A stretch of 64,000 nt of DNA from NCBI GenBank assembly GCA_937920085.1, contig CALETE010000041.1, forward strand, positions 1 to 64,000. The letters are read 5' to 3'. Position 1 is the first letter of the stretch; each line of letters starts with the position of its first letter. The position numbers and the translations under genes are program-made. This stretch comes from an uncultured Alphaproteobacteria bacterium. GTDB taxonomy: Bacteria; Pseudomonadota; Alphaproteobacteria; Caulobacterales; Caulobacteraceae. Below are positions 50,166 through 58,664 of this stretch, piece by piece. Under the pieces are notes generated by a model. It was not told the DNA's origin. It saw only the letters and a program-made list of their open reading frames with translations, and did not search any database.

Positions 50166-53000
50166 CTAGTGCGCATCGTCCCAGTTTCCCGCCGCCCTGG
50201 CTTCGACCACCAGGGGCACTGTTAGGGCCACAGCGGGTTCCGCCGCGCCTTCCATAACCCGCTTGGCCACCTTGATCAGGGCCTCGGCCTCGGCCTCTGG
50301 CGCTTCGAAGACCAGTTCGTCGTGGACCTGAAGCAGCATTTGGGCTGAGAGACCAGCGGCCTTGAGGGCCGCAGGCATGCGGATCATGGCCCGGCGGATG
50401 ACGTCGGCGGCAGCGCCTTGGATCGGGGCGTTGATGGCGGCGCGATCGCCGAAGGCCCGCTCGGCCTGGCTCTTGGAATTGACCGCCGGAATGTGAACCT
50501 TGCGGCCGAATATGGTGGTCACATAGCCGTGGGTCCGGGCCTGGGCCTTGATCTCGTCCATATAGGCGCGGATGCCCGGGAAGCGCTCGAAATAGGTTTT
50601 GATATAGGCCCCGGCCTCTTCCTGCGGAATGGTCAGCTGGTTGGCGAGGCCAAAGGCCGAAATGCCGTAGACAATGCCGAAATTGATCGCCTTGGCCCGG
50701 CGGCGGGTCTCGGCGGGCATGCCCTCGACAGGAACCCCAAACATTTCCGAGGCCGTTGAGGCGTGAATATCCAGCCCTTGGGCAAAGGCGGCCTTCAGCT
50801 GGGGGATGTCACCAATATGGGCCAGGAGGCGCAGCTCGATCTGGCTATAGTCGGCGCTGATCAGCACCTTGCCAGGCTCAGCCACAAAGGCCTTGCGAAT
50901 CTTACGGCCCTCTTCGGTACGGACTGGAATGTTCTGCAGGTTGGGATCGGTGGAGGAGAGGCGCCCGGTGGTGGTGGACGCCATGGCATAGGAGGTGTGG
51001 ATCCGCCCGGTGCGCGGGGCAATGGCCGCCACCAGGGCGTCGGTATAGGTGCCCTTCAGCTTGGACAGCTGACGCCAGTCCAGCAGGACCCGGGGCAGGG
51101 GGTGGCCCTCTGCAGCCAGATCTTCCAGCACCGAGGCGTCGGTGCCTTGGGCACCCGTGGCAGTGGTGCGCTTGGACTTCAGCCCCATCTCCCCATAGAG
51201 GACGTCGCCTACCTGTTTGGGGCTGCCCAGGTTGAAGGGGTGGCCGGCCAGGTCATGGGCCTGGGCTTCCAGCTCGGTCATACGCATGGAAAATTCATGG
51301 GACAGCTGGCGTAGGCGGTCGGGATCGACCCGGATGCCGGCGTTTTCCATCTGGGCCAGGACGACGGGCAGGGGCCGTTCCAGGGTCTCATAGACGGTGA
51401 CCAGCCCCTGGGGCTGAAGCCGGGGCCGCAGCACATGATAGAGCCGCAGGGTCACATCGGCGTCTTCGGCGGCATAGGTGGTGGCCGCGTCCAGGGCCAC
51501 ATGCTTGAAGCTCTTCTGGGCCTTGCCGGTCCCGGCCACGGTCTTAAAGCTGATGGGCTCGTGGGAGAGCCAGATCTTGGACAGCTCGTCCATGCCGTGG
51601 TTGTGCAGGCCAGCCTCCAGCACATAGCTGATCAGCATGGTGTCTTCGATGGGCGAGACCTCGATCCCATAGCGCGACAGGACGGCCAGGTCGTACTTGG
51701 CGTTCTGGGCGACCTTGAGGACCGACGGGTCCTCCAGCAGGGGCTTTAAGCGCGCCATGGCCTCAGGGATGGGGATCTGGGTCAGGTCTGCCGGGGCGTC
51801 AAAGGCTAGGCCCCCTTCGGGTTCGTGGCCCAGGGGGATATAGCAGGCCTGGCTCGGCCCCACCGCCAGGGAGACGCCGCAGAGACCGGCGTTTGCCGAG
51901 GACAGGGCGTCGGTTTCGGTGTCGAAGGCGATGATCCCTGCGGCGCGCGCCCGGACGATCCAGGCGTCCAGGGCCTCAAGATCGCGGACGCAGGCATAGG
52001 CGCTGGTGTCGATGGGCACCTGATCGGGAGCAGGCTCTGCGGCGAGGGTGGACTTGCCGCCGTGGGCCCCGGCTATGGTGTGCGCGATGGGGCTGGGGGT
52101 GCCGCCCCCGGACACCCGGCGGCTTAAGGACCGCAGCTCCATGTCATTGAGGAAGTCCCCCAGCACCACAGGGTCGGGGTCGGCGACGATCAGCTCGTCC
52201 AGGGCGGCGGGGAGGGGGGTGTTTAAGTCCAGCTGCACCAGCTGGCGGGACAGGCGGATCTGGTCGGCGAAGTTGATCAGGGTCTCGCGACGCTTGTCCT
52301 GTTTGATCTCAGAGGCCCGGGCCAGCAGGGTTTCCAGATCACCATATTCATTGATCAGGAGGGCGGCGGTCTTGACGCCAATGCCAGGAGCGCCGGGCAC
52401 ATTGTCGGCGGAATCTCCGCACAGGGCCTGGACCTCCACCACCTTGTCGGGGGCAACGCCGAATTTTTCAAAGACCTGGTCTGGGCCGATCTTCACATTC
52501 TTCATGGTGTCGAGCATGGAAACCCGGTCGCCCACCAGCTGCATGAGGTCCTTGTCCGACGAGACGATCATCACCTCACCGCCCATGTCGCGCACCTTGA
52601 CCGCATAGGCGGCGATCAGGTCGTCGGCCTCATAGCCGGGCAGCTCCAGGGCATGGACCCCAAAGGCCCGGGTGGCGTCGCGGACTAAGGGGAATTGCGG
52701 GATCAGGTCTTCCGGCGCCGGGGGGCGGTGGGCCTTGTAGAGGGGATAGAGCTCATTGCGGAAGGTGGTTCCGGAATAGTCGAACACCACCGCCAGGTGG
52801 GTCGGAGCATCTGTCTGGGCCTTCATATCCACCAGCAGCTTCCACAGCATGTTGCAGAAGCCCGACACGGCGCCAATGGGCAGGCCGTCGCTCTTGCGGG
52901 TCAAGGGCGGCAGGGCGTGGAAGGCGCGGAAGATAAAGGCCGATCCGTCCACCAGATAGAGGCGGATCGGAGCAGCGTCTGAAGAGGGCGTGTCGGTCAT
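50166..53000 (-). CDS. polA: DNA polymerase I
   Basis: 944 residues with all three domains: 5'-3' exonuclease (VDGSAFIFRAFHALPPLT, MIVSSDKDLMQLV), 3'-5' proofreading domain (IIAFDTETDALSS), and Klenow polymerase (motif A ISADYSQIELRLLAHIG, motif B RRRAKAINFGIVYGISAFGL, motif C LQVHDELVFE). ATG 53000. Complete. Confidence 0.98.
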   Translation of the reverse strand: MTDTPSSDAAPIRLYLVDGSAFIFRAFHALPPLTRKSDGLPIGAVSGFCNMLWKLLVDMKAQTDAPTHLAVVFDYSGTTFRNELYPLYKAHRPPAPEDLIPQFPLVRDATRAFGVHALELPGYEADDLIAAYAVKVRDMGGEVMIVSSDKDLMQLVGDRVSMLDTMKNVKIGPDQVFEKFGVAPDKVVEVQALCGDSADNVPGAPGIGVKTAALLINEYGDLETLLARASEIKQDKRRETLINFADQIRLSRQLVQLDLNTPLPAALDELIVADPDPVVLGDFLNDMELRSLSRRVSGGGTPSPIAHTIAGAHGGKSTLAAEPAPDQVPIDTSAYACVRDLEALDAWIVRARAAGIIAFDTETDALSSANAGLCGVSLAVGPSQACYIPLGHEPEGGLAFDAPADLTQIPIPEAMARLKPLLEDPSVLKVAQNAKYDLAVLSRYGIEVSPIEDTMLISYVLEAGLHNHGMDELSKIWLSHEPISFKTVAGTGKAQKSFKHVALDAATTYAAEDADVTLRLYHVLRPRLQPQGLVTVYETLERPLPVVLAQMENAGIRVDPDRLRQLSHEFSMRMTELEAQAHDLAGHPFNLGSPKQVGDVLYGEMGLKSKRTTATGAQGTDASVLEDLAAEGHPLPRVLLDWRQLSKLKGTYTDALVAAIAPRTGRIHTSYAMASTTTGRLSSTDPNLQNIPVRTEEGRKIRKAFVAEPGKVLISADYSQIELRLLAHIGDIPQLKAAFAQGLDIHASTASEMFGVPVEGMPAETRRRAKAINFGIVYGISAFGLANQLTIPQEEAGAYIKTYFERFPGIRAYMDEIKAQARTHGYVTTIFGRKVHIPAVNSKSQAERAFGDRAAINAPIQGAAADVIRRAMIRMPAALKAAGLSAQMLLQVHDELVFEAPEAEAEALIKVAKRVMEGAAEPAVALTVPLVVEARAAGNWDDAH

Positions 53001-53035
53001 GGGGGCAGGATAGGATGACCCAGTGTCCAGGTCAC

Positions 53036-53443
53036 CTATCCGTCATGATCTTCGTAGGGGACTTGAACGATTTCATGAAACTCAAATCGCTCAGCGGGTC
53101 CATTGTAGTTGACGTTGTATCTGCGCAGGAACGAGCGACCGATAAGAACCCTTGAGCTTGGCCGTTCCATTGGCACGCCAAACACTTCGAATTCATCATC
53201 AAAACCGAGAGATGGAATGATCATCCGTGCCGCATAGGCTGTGGCTTGCACCTCTGTCCCATCGGCCATTTGCATCGGTTTCCGATTGGTGGCCGGAAGG
53301 CCTAACTGCAGTGCAATGCGCTTGTCCATGCAGACAACAGACGCGCCCGTATCGACAATCCCGACACACGCGACGGCGCTGCCTCCCGGCAAGGCTATGG
53401 TCAGGTCAATTTCAGGTCCTGTGACCCACGATCTCCACGCCAC
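53036..53443 (-). CDS. Retropepsin-like aspartic protease
   Basis: 135 residues with a DTGASVVCMDK motif (retroviral-type aspartic protease; IVDTGAS) and the flap-like SRVLIGRSFLRRYNVNYNG. Single-domain bacterial retropepsins are poorly understood; they act as dimers. Start GTG 53443, three bases after the stop of the DUF5678-like gene. GC content is slightly below neighbours. The pair is inserted between polA and the P450 gene. Confidence 0.86.
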   Translation of the reverse strand: MAWRSWVTGPEIDLTIALPGGSAVACVGIVDTGASVVCMDKRIALQLGLPATNRKPMQMADGTEVQATAYAARMIIPSLGFDDEFEVFGVPMERPSSRVLIGRSFLRRYNVNYNGPAERFEFHEIVQVPYEDHDG

Positions 53444-53446
53444 TTT

Positions 53447-53680
53447 TCACGATCCAATGTGAACAAACGGCACGGTCTCCATTGCCTGCGCTTCCGTGTG
53501 CCGGATTAAGACCTGTTCTCCACCCAGGTGTTCCCGCGCGTACTGCGACGCAGCCGCAAAATCTCGAAACGTGGATATCAGCTCTTGATGTGCAACGAGG
53601 GCCCAGACAGAGCCGTAATCCCGCTTAATCTGGGGAAGCATGTTTTCGTAGGCGATGATTTGTTCGTCTAACGCGTCCAT
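53447..53680 (-). CDS. Small DUF5678-like protein
   Basis: 77 residues: ALDEQIIAYENMLPQIKRDY, GSVWALVAHQELISTFRDFAAASQYAREHLGG, EQVLIRHTEAQ. This small W-x-A-x-V...F..F..A..Y.R pattern matches DUF5678 proteins, which are often encoded next to retropepsin-like genes. Probably translated together with the protease (three bases apart). Function unknown. Confidence 0.62.
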   Translation of the reverse strand: MDALDEQIIAYENMLPQIKRDYGSVWALVAHQELISTFRDFAAASQYAREHLGGEQVLIRHTEAQAMETVPFVHIGS

Positions 53681-53774
53681 ATCCGCTGCCTTTTTGCTAG
53701 GCCGTCACGCGCGAGTCGTAGCACGTAATGGGCACCTTGTCCGGCGGCATATTTACTTCAAGTTGCGCGGGCCC

Positions 53775-55118
53775 TTACTTTACCGCCGTGAACTCCACCG
53801 GCATGGACCGGATGGCGTAGACGAAGTTGTTGGCTGCAACGTCCTTGGGGCCGGACTGGCGGATGTCGGGGAAGCGGGCCAGGATTTGGCGGTAGACGGC
53901 CTCGAGCTGCAGCTTGGCCACCTGCTTGCCGATACAGGTGTGGGGGCCATAGCCAAAGGCGATGTGCTTGTCGGCATTGGCCCGTTCGATGTCGAACTGG
54001 TCGGGATTGGCGAAGATGGCTGGGTCCCGGTTGGCCGCACCGTAATACATGATGACCTTTTCGCCCTCGGCAATCTTCTGGCCGCCCACCTCGGTGTCGC
54101 GGGTGGCGGTGCGGCGCATATAGATCACTGGGCTGACCATGCGGATGATCTCATTGACGGCACCGGGGGTTAACTCCGGCCTGGCAATCAGCTTGGCCTT
54201 CTGGTCAGGGAATTGGGTCAGCAACTCCATGGCCCCGGAAATGGTGTTGCGGGTGGTGTCGTTGCCGGCAAAAACGATCAGCAACCACGAGCCGTCCAGA
54301 TACTCATCGGCCAGCAGGGCCCCGTCCACCTGGGCCCGGGCAATGGCGCTCATCAGGTCGTGCTGGGGATCAAGCCTACGCTTGTGCAGCATGTGGCGGC
54401 CGTATTCGAACATTTCCGAAATCGCCGCCTGGAAGGCGTCGAGGAACATCTTGGCTTCCGGCGGCAGGTCGGCGGCTGTGCCCTCCATGCCCCCGGAAGT
54501 CCCGCTGCGCTCGGCGGCAAAGGAGTTGGCCATTTCCAGGAAGTGCATCCAGGTGAGGAACTTCGGACGGTCCTCCACCGGCACGCCGAGGATTTCGCAC
54601 AGGGTGAAGAGCGGCAATTGCGAGGACAGGGCGGCCACCAGATCACAGCGGCCTTGAGAGGCCATGGCGTCCAGCAGGCGGGTGACCTCAACCTCGACCT
54701 TTTGCGTCAGGGCGCGCAGATAGGCCGGGGTGAAATAGGGCATGTGCTCCATACGCAACTGCATGTGGTTGGGAGCGTCCATATTGATCATGGCGTCCAT
54801 AGAGGCCCGGGCCAGCTGCATTTCTGAGCGCTGGGTCCCCATAAGAATGCCGCCCCGCTGGGAGGAGAAGGTCTCATAGTCGGCATTGACCTTCATGACG
54901 TCGTTATAGCCGGTCACCGACCAGAAGCCTGGGCGATCCTCCGGCTCATCGTTCCAGGCCACCGGCGAGGCGGTGCGCAGCTCAGCGAAGGCCTCGATGG
55001 GCGGGCCCTTGGTGAAGACCGCCGGATTCCAAAGTTCAACCTTGGACACAGGATAGATTGGCGTGTGGGCTGGGCCCTTGACGGTTCCGACTTCGACGGT
55101 GTCGCTGATCAGTTTCAT
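53775..55118 (-). CDS. Cytochrome P450
   Basis: 447-residue soluble bacterial P450. Visible: I-helix oxygen site VFAGNDTTRNTISG, K-helix EIIRMVSPVIYMRRTATRD (ExxR region), and the haem-binding Cys in FGYGPHTCIGKQVAKLQL. Substrate unknown; no ferredoxin or reductase gene lies next to it, so it relies on redox partners elsewhere. Flanked by small genes and a 172-bp gap upstream. Confidence 0.94.
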   Translation of the reverse strand: MKLISDTVEVGTVKGPAHTPIYPVSKVELWNPAVFTKGPPIEAFAELRTASPVAWNDEPEDRPGFWSVTGYNDVMKVNADYETFSSQRGGILMGTQRSEMQLARASMDAMINMDAPNHMQLRMEHMPYFTPAYLRALTQKVEVEVTRLLDAMASQGRCDLVAALSSQLPLFTLCEILGVPVEDRPKFLTWMHFLEMANSFAAERSGTSGGMEGTAADLPPEAKMFLDAFQAAISEMFEYGRHMLHKRRLDPQHDLMSAIARAQVDGALLADEYLDGSWLLIVFAGNDTTRNTISGAMELLTQFPDQKAKLIARPELTPGAVNEIIRMVSPVIYMRRTATRDTEVGGQKIAEGEKVIMYYGAANRDPAIFANPDQFDIERANADKHIAFGYGPHTCIGKQVAKLQLEAVYRQILARFPDIRQSGPKDVAANNFVYAIRSMPVEFTAVK

Positions 55119-55290
55119 GGCGTCGTCTCCCGGTGATTTGCCGAAACTATGGAGGGCATGACCTAGGGCAAGGCAAGCCCTCAGAGGGGCTCAAAGCGAA
55201 CGAATCGCCAACCCCCGGAAATGGCGCCTGGGCGCTGGCTTTCTACAAGGACTGGTATTTTGTTCGGGCCCTGTTCTGCGGACCTAAGGC
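55119..55290. other. Gap between P450 and CHCC zinc-finger genes
   Basis: 172 bp upstream of the P450 gene, presumed promoter region. An open stretch on the plus strand (55190-55290) encodes FYKDWYFVRALFC but lacks a start codon or ribosome-binding site, so I do not call it. Confidence 0.35.
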
Positions 55291-55551
55291 CTAGTGCCCG
55301 TTAGAGTCCTCATAGACCCCCGGCGCATGGGCGGACTTGGTCGTCAGCACAAAGCGGCGGTCGCAATAGGGGCAGTCCACCTGGCCATCGGTTCCCAGTT
55401 CCAGGAAGACCTTGGGATGGCCCAGGGCACCGCCGACGCCGTCACAGGCAACCCTGTGGGAGGCGACATTGACGATTTCTGGCTCTGGCCCCATTGGTGT
55501 TGGGGTAGCGGAAGCAGGGGCGTTCGACGGGACTGGGGCTTTACGGGCCAT
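55291..55551 (-). CDS. CHCC zinc-finger protein
   Basis: 86 residues: disordered Pro/Ala-rich N-terminus, then VACDGVGGALGHPKVFLELG and VDCPYCDRRFVL, the zf-CHCC fold (Cys-x-...-His, Cys-x2-Cys) of mitochondrial NDUFS6 homologues, found in alphaproteobacteria. Probably a complex I accessory factor. Divergent from the ABC ATPase gene. Confidence 0.92.
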   Translation of the reverse strand: MARKAPVPSNAPASATPTPMGPEPEIVNVASHRVACDGVGGALGHPKVFLELGTDGQVDCPYCDRRFVLTTKSAHAPGVYEDSNGH

Positions 55552-55667
55552 GCATTCTCTCCTGCGGGGAGCTTGGCGACGCGCCCGCGCAGGCTTAGGT
55601 ATGCGACCATAGCTTTCCGCGTCAATCGCGCCGCGTTCATTCCTGCCTGTTTCGGTTAAAGAGCCCC

Positions 55668-56630
55668 ATGTCCCTGCCCGATTTTGCCATTGAAGCCAAA
55701 AACCTGGTCAAGACCTACCCCGCCACCAAGACCAGCGCGGAAATGCAGGCCCTGAAGGGCATTGACCTACAGATCCCCCGGGGCTCGATCTTCGGCCTGC
55801 TGGGCCCCAACGGCGCGGGCAAGTCGACCTTTATCAATATTCTGGCGGGCTTGACCAAAAAGACCTCTGGCACTGTGACCATCTGGGACCGGGATATCGA
55901 CCTGCGCCCCCGGGATGCCCGGGCCGCCATCGGGGTTGTGCCCCAGGAAATCTCCGCCGACCCCTTCTTTACGCCCTATGATTCCCTTGAGGTTCAGGCC
56001 GGTATGTATGGGGTTCCGCCTAAGGAGCGGCGGACCATGGAGCTGCTGACCGCCCTGGGCCTGGGGGACAAGGCCAAGGCCTATGTGCGCCAGCTGTCGG
56101 GAGGGATGAAGCGCCGCCTGATGGTGGCCAAGGCCATGACCCACAATCCGCCGGTGCTGATCCTCGATGAGCCTACCGCCGGGGTGGATGTGGAACTGCG
56201 CAAGCAGCTGTGGAACTTCGTGGTCGACCTCAATCGCAAGGGGGTGACCATCGTCCTGACCACCCACTATCTGGAAGAGGCTCAGGAGCTTTGCGATACC
56301 ATTGCCATCGTCAATCGCGGCCAGGTGGTGGCGTGTGAGCCCACCGGCGATCTGCTCAAGCGCCTGGACACCCGCACGGTGGTCATCACCTCCAATGCGC
56401 CCCTGACCGAGGTTCCGATCCTCAAGGGCTTTGAGGGCAAGCTGCGCAAGGATGGCAGTCTGGCCGTGGCCTTCAAGACCGGAGAGACCGGGGTGGAACA
56501 GGTGCTGGCCGCCGTCCGCGCGGCCGGAGTGGGCATCAAGGACCTGGCCACCGAGGACCCAGACCTTGAGGACGTCTTCCTGTCCCTGACCTATGGGGAC
56601 CCGACCGCCGAACGCCCCACCGGAGCCTGA
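55668..56630 (+). CDS. ABC transporter ATP-binding protein
   Basis: 320 residues: Walker A GLLGPNGAGKSTFINIL, Q-loop VPQEI, signature RQLSGGMKRRLMVAKAM, Walker B PPVLILDEPTAGVD, H-loop TIVLTTHYLEEAQELCDT, plus a C-terminal extension (about 230-320) typical of ABC-2-type exporters. No permease gene follows, unusual because ABC-2 ATPases normally sit next to their membrane partner. Its last 40 bp overlap the convergent MTAN gene. Confidence 0.95.
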   Translation: MSLPDFAIEAKNLVKTYPATKTSAEMQALKGIDLQIPRGSIFGLLGPNGAGKSTFINILAGLTKKTSGTVTIWDRDIDLRPRDARAAIGVVPQEISADPFFTPYDSLEVQAGMYGVPPKERRTMELLTALGLGDKAKAYVRQLSGGMKRRLMVAKAMTHNPPVLILDEPTAGVDVELRKQLWNFVVDLNRKGVTIVLTTHYLEEAQELCDTIAIVNRGQVVACEPTGDLLKRLDTRTVVITSNAPLTEVPILKGFEGKLRKDGSLAVAFKTGETGVEQVLAAVRAAGVGIKDLATEDPDLEDVFLSLTYGDPTAERPTGA

Positions 56631-57529
56631 GCCGGCAGGGCCTTTAAGAAGTCCCGCACCACCCGGGCGGAATTATCCGCCGCCAGTCGAATGAAGATCG
56701 GGAACTGATTGCCAGCCGGATCGCCCCCGGCCAGGTCTGACAGGGCGCGGAAGGCGATGAAGGGTGTGTGGTTCACATAGGCCACATGGGCGACGGCCGC
56801 GGTCTCCATGTCCAGAACCCGGGCCTGGAAGGCGCGATAGGCATAGTCCCGATAGGCAGCATTATCCACAAAGGTCGGGCCTGACACCCCATTGCCCCCC
56901 ACCACCACCTTTGGGGTCTTGGTCAGGCAGGCAGTGCCAGCGCAGCGGGCCAGCACAGTCTGATCGGCCTTGGCCCTAGCCACGGCCAGCATGTCGGGGT
57001 CGACCTCGAACCAAGTCTTGCGCTCCACACCACCCTTGGGTCCGGGCACGGTGACGCCCCGGGGGATCATCATGCCAAAGGCGGGCAGGCCAACATTGTC
57101 GCCATCGGCGCCCTGAAATCCCCCGGCGGTTTCCCGGGCGAAGCGGTTTTCTTGATACTCGGCCCAACGCTCAGCCACGATGACATCGGCCACATCGAGG
57201 GTGGGGTCCACCCCGCCGCCGACCCCGGAAAACACAATCCGGTCCACCTTAAAGTGATCGAGCATGAGCTGGGTGGTCATGGCCGCATTGACCATGGAGA
57301 CGCCGGACAGCACCAGAATGACCGGCTTGCCGTCCAGATTTCCCAGGGTGAAGTCGGTTCCGTTGATATGCTGGACGCTGGTTTCGGTGGACGCCGTCTT
57401 CAGGGCCTCAAGCTCGGGGCCGAAGGCCGACATGACGGCCAGCCGCGCCGGTTCGGCGCTGGCATTGAAGGCAAGGCTAAGGGCGGTCAGCAGGGGCAGC
57501 AGGAAATTTGGGCGCAAGGTCGTCTCCAT
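56591..57529 (-). CDS. Exported nucleoside phosphorylase-family protein
   Basis: 312 residues from ATG 57529: a signal peptide (METTLRPNFLLPLLTALSLAFNASA), then the PNP/UDP phosphorylase / MTAN fold (LAVMSAFGPELEALKTASTE, VILVLSGVSMVNAAMTTQLMLDHF, FSGVGGGVDPTLDVADVIVAE, LDMETAAVAHVAYVNHTPFIAFRALSDLAGG with the catalytic Glu/Asp pattern). A periplasmic 5'-methylthioadenosine or nucleoside nucleosidase is the best guess. Next to purine nucleoside permease and NCS2 genes; the cluster suggests purine salvage. An upstream in-frame ATG (57610) adds a non-signal leader. Confidence 0.85.
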   Translation of the reverse strand: METTLRPNFLLPLLTALSLAFNASAEPARLAVMSAFGPELEALKTASTETSVQHINGTDFTLGNLDGKPVILVLSGVSMVNAAMTTQLMLDHFKVDRIVFSGVGGGVDPTLDVADVIVAERWAEYQENRFARETAGGFQGADGDNVGLPAFGMMIPRGVTVPGPKGGVERKTWFEVDPDMLAVARAKADQTVLARCAGTACLTKTPKVVVGGNGVSGPTFVDNAAYRDYAYRAFQARVLDMETAAVAHVAYVNHTPFIAFRALSDLAGGDPAGNQFPIFIRLAADNSARVVRDFLKALPAQAPVGRSAVGSP

Positions 57530-57615
57530 CGGTAGACTCGCACTGTAGATAAGGATTTCGCCCTGGGCCATGCGCCAGGCCTTGCGCTTTGGCCCCAGGT
57601 TCGTGTCCATAGGCC

Positions 57616-58656
57616 ATGGGGCGATTCATGAGACGATTTTGGGCGGCAGTGATCCTGATTTGGGCGGTTTCCTCCGCTCCGGCCTTTGCGGCCAAGATCC
57701 CGATCAAGGTGGTGATCCTCACCACCTTTGAGGTGGGCGCTGACACCGGCGACATGCCCGGAGAGTTTCAGCATTGGGCCGAAAGCTATCCTCTCAAAAA
57801 GGCCGCCGTGGTTCCGGGTATTGAGCGGCCGGTTCGCTATACCGACGACGGCGTGCTGGGCGTGGTCACGGGCATGCGCGCCCGGCCCCGGGAGGCGGTG
57901 GCGGCCCTGATCTCTGGCGATCAGTTCGATGTCTCCCACGCCTATTGGATTGTGGCGGGCATTGCTGGGGTCGATCCCCGGTCTGGGGCGATAGGCTCAG
58001 CGGCCTGGGCCCGCTGGGTGGTGGACGGCGATCCCACCTATGAGATGGACGAGCGGGAAATCCCCAGTGACTGGGCATGGGGAATCTATTCCCTGGGAAC
58101 CCACGAACCGCGGGTCAAGGGGTCAGCGGCGGGGTCTAGCGGCATGGCCTGGAAGCTCGACGCGGGTCTGGTGGGCTGGGCCTATAGCCTGACGAAAGAC
58201 CTGCCCCTGGCCGACAATGACAAGCTCCTGGCGGCCCGCAGCCGCTATCCCTCAGAGCCGGAAGCCCTAAAGGCCCCCCATGTGATGCTGGGCGATGCCC
58301 TGGCCACGGTCCGCTTCTGGCATGGGGATCGCCGCACCCAGTGGGCCCGGGACTGGGTCTCTCTCTGGACCGACCGCGATGGGGTCTTCGTCATGAGCGA
58401 TTGTGAAGACCAGGGCGTTCTCGATGTCCTGACCATCTATGGGGCCCAGGGCAAGGTCGACCCTCGGCGGGTCCTCGTCCTGCGCACCGCCAGCAATTAT
58501 ACCCGCCAGCCTGATGGGGCCCAGCCGGTGCTAAAAGAGTTCACCCCGGGGGGCGCAGCTGCGGCCTTCCAAGCCGCCTATGACGTGGGTGCTCCCGTGG
58601 CCCGCGCCCTGGTCGCCGGCTGGTCCCAATTCAAGACAACCCTGCCAGGACGCTGA
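57616..58656 (+). CDS. Purine nucleoside permease (NUP family)
   Basis: 346 residues, exported (MRRFWAAVILIWAVSSAPAFA) with IKVVILTTFEVGADTGDMPGEFQHW, DVSHAYWIVAGIAGVDPRSGAIGSAAWA, VFVMSDCEDQGVLDVLTIYG and VLRTASNYTRQPDG; the PF06516-type purine nucleoside permease family, despite the name related to phosphorylase folds. Starts divergently from the MTAN-like gene with 86 bp between the starts; NCS2 gene follows after eight bases. Confidence 0.9.
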   Translation: MGRFMRRFWAAVILIWAVSSAPAFAAKIPIKVVILTTFEVGADTGDMPGEFQHWAESYPLKKAAVVPGIERPVRYTDDGVLGVVTGMRARPREAVAALISGDQFDVSHAYWIVAGIAGVDPRSGAIGSAAWARWVVDGDPTYEMDEREIPSDWAWGIYSLGTHEPRVKGSAAGSSGMAWKLDAGLVGWAYSLTKDLPLADNDKLLAARSRYPSEPEALKAPHVMLGDALATVRFWHGDRRTQWARDWVSLWTDRDGVFVMSDCEDQGVLDVLTIYGAQGKVDPRRVLVLRTASNYTRQPDGAQPVLKEFTPGGAAAAFQAAYDVGAPVARALVAGWSQFKTTLPGR

Positions 58657-58664
58657 GACACATC

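Noticed and set aside
55190..55290. Open plus-strand stretch encoding FYKDWYFVRALFC
   Set aside because: No start codon or ribosome-binding site and too short to support.
56862..56870. Perfect TTATCCACA DnaA box
   Set aside because: Single copy inside a coding region (encoding part of FVDNAAY) far from the origin; expected by chance.
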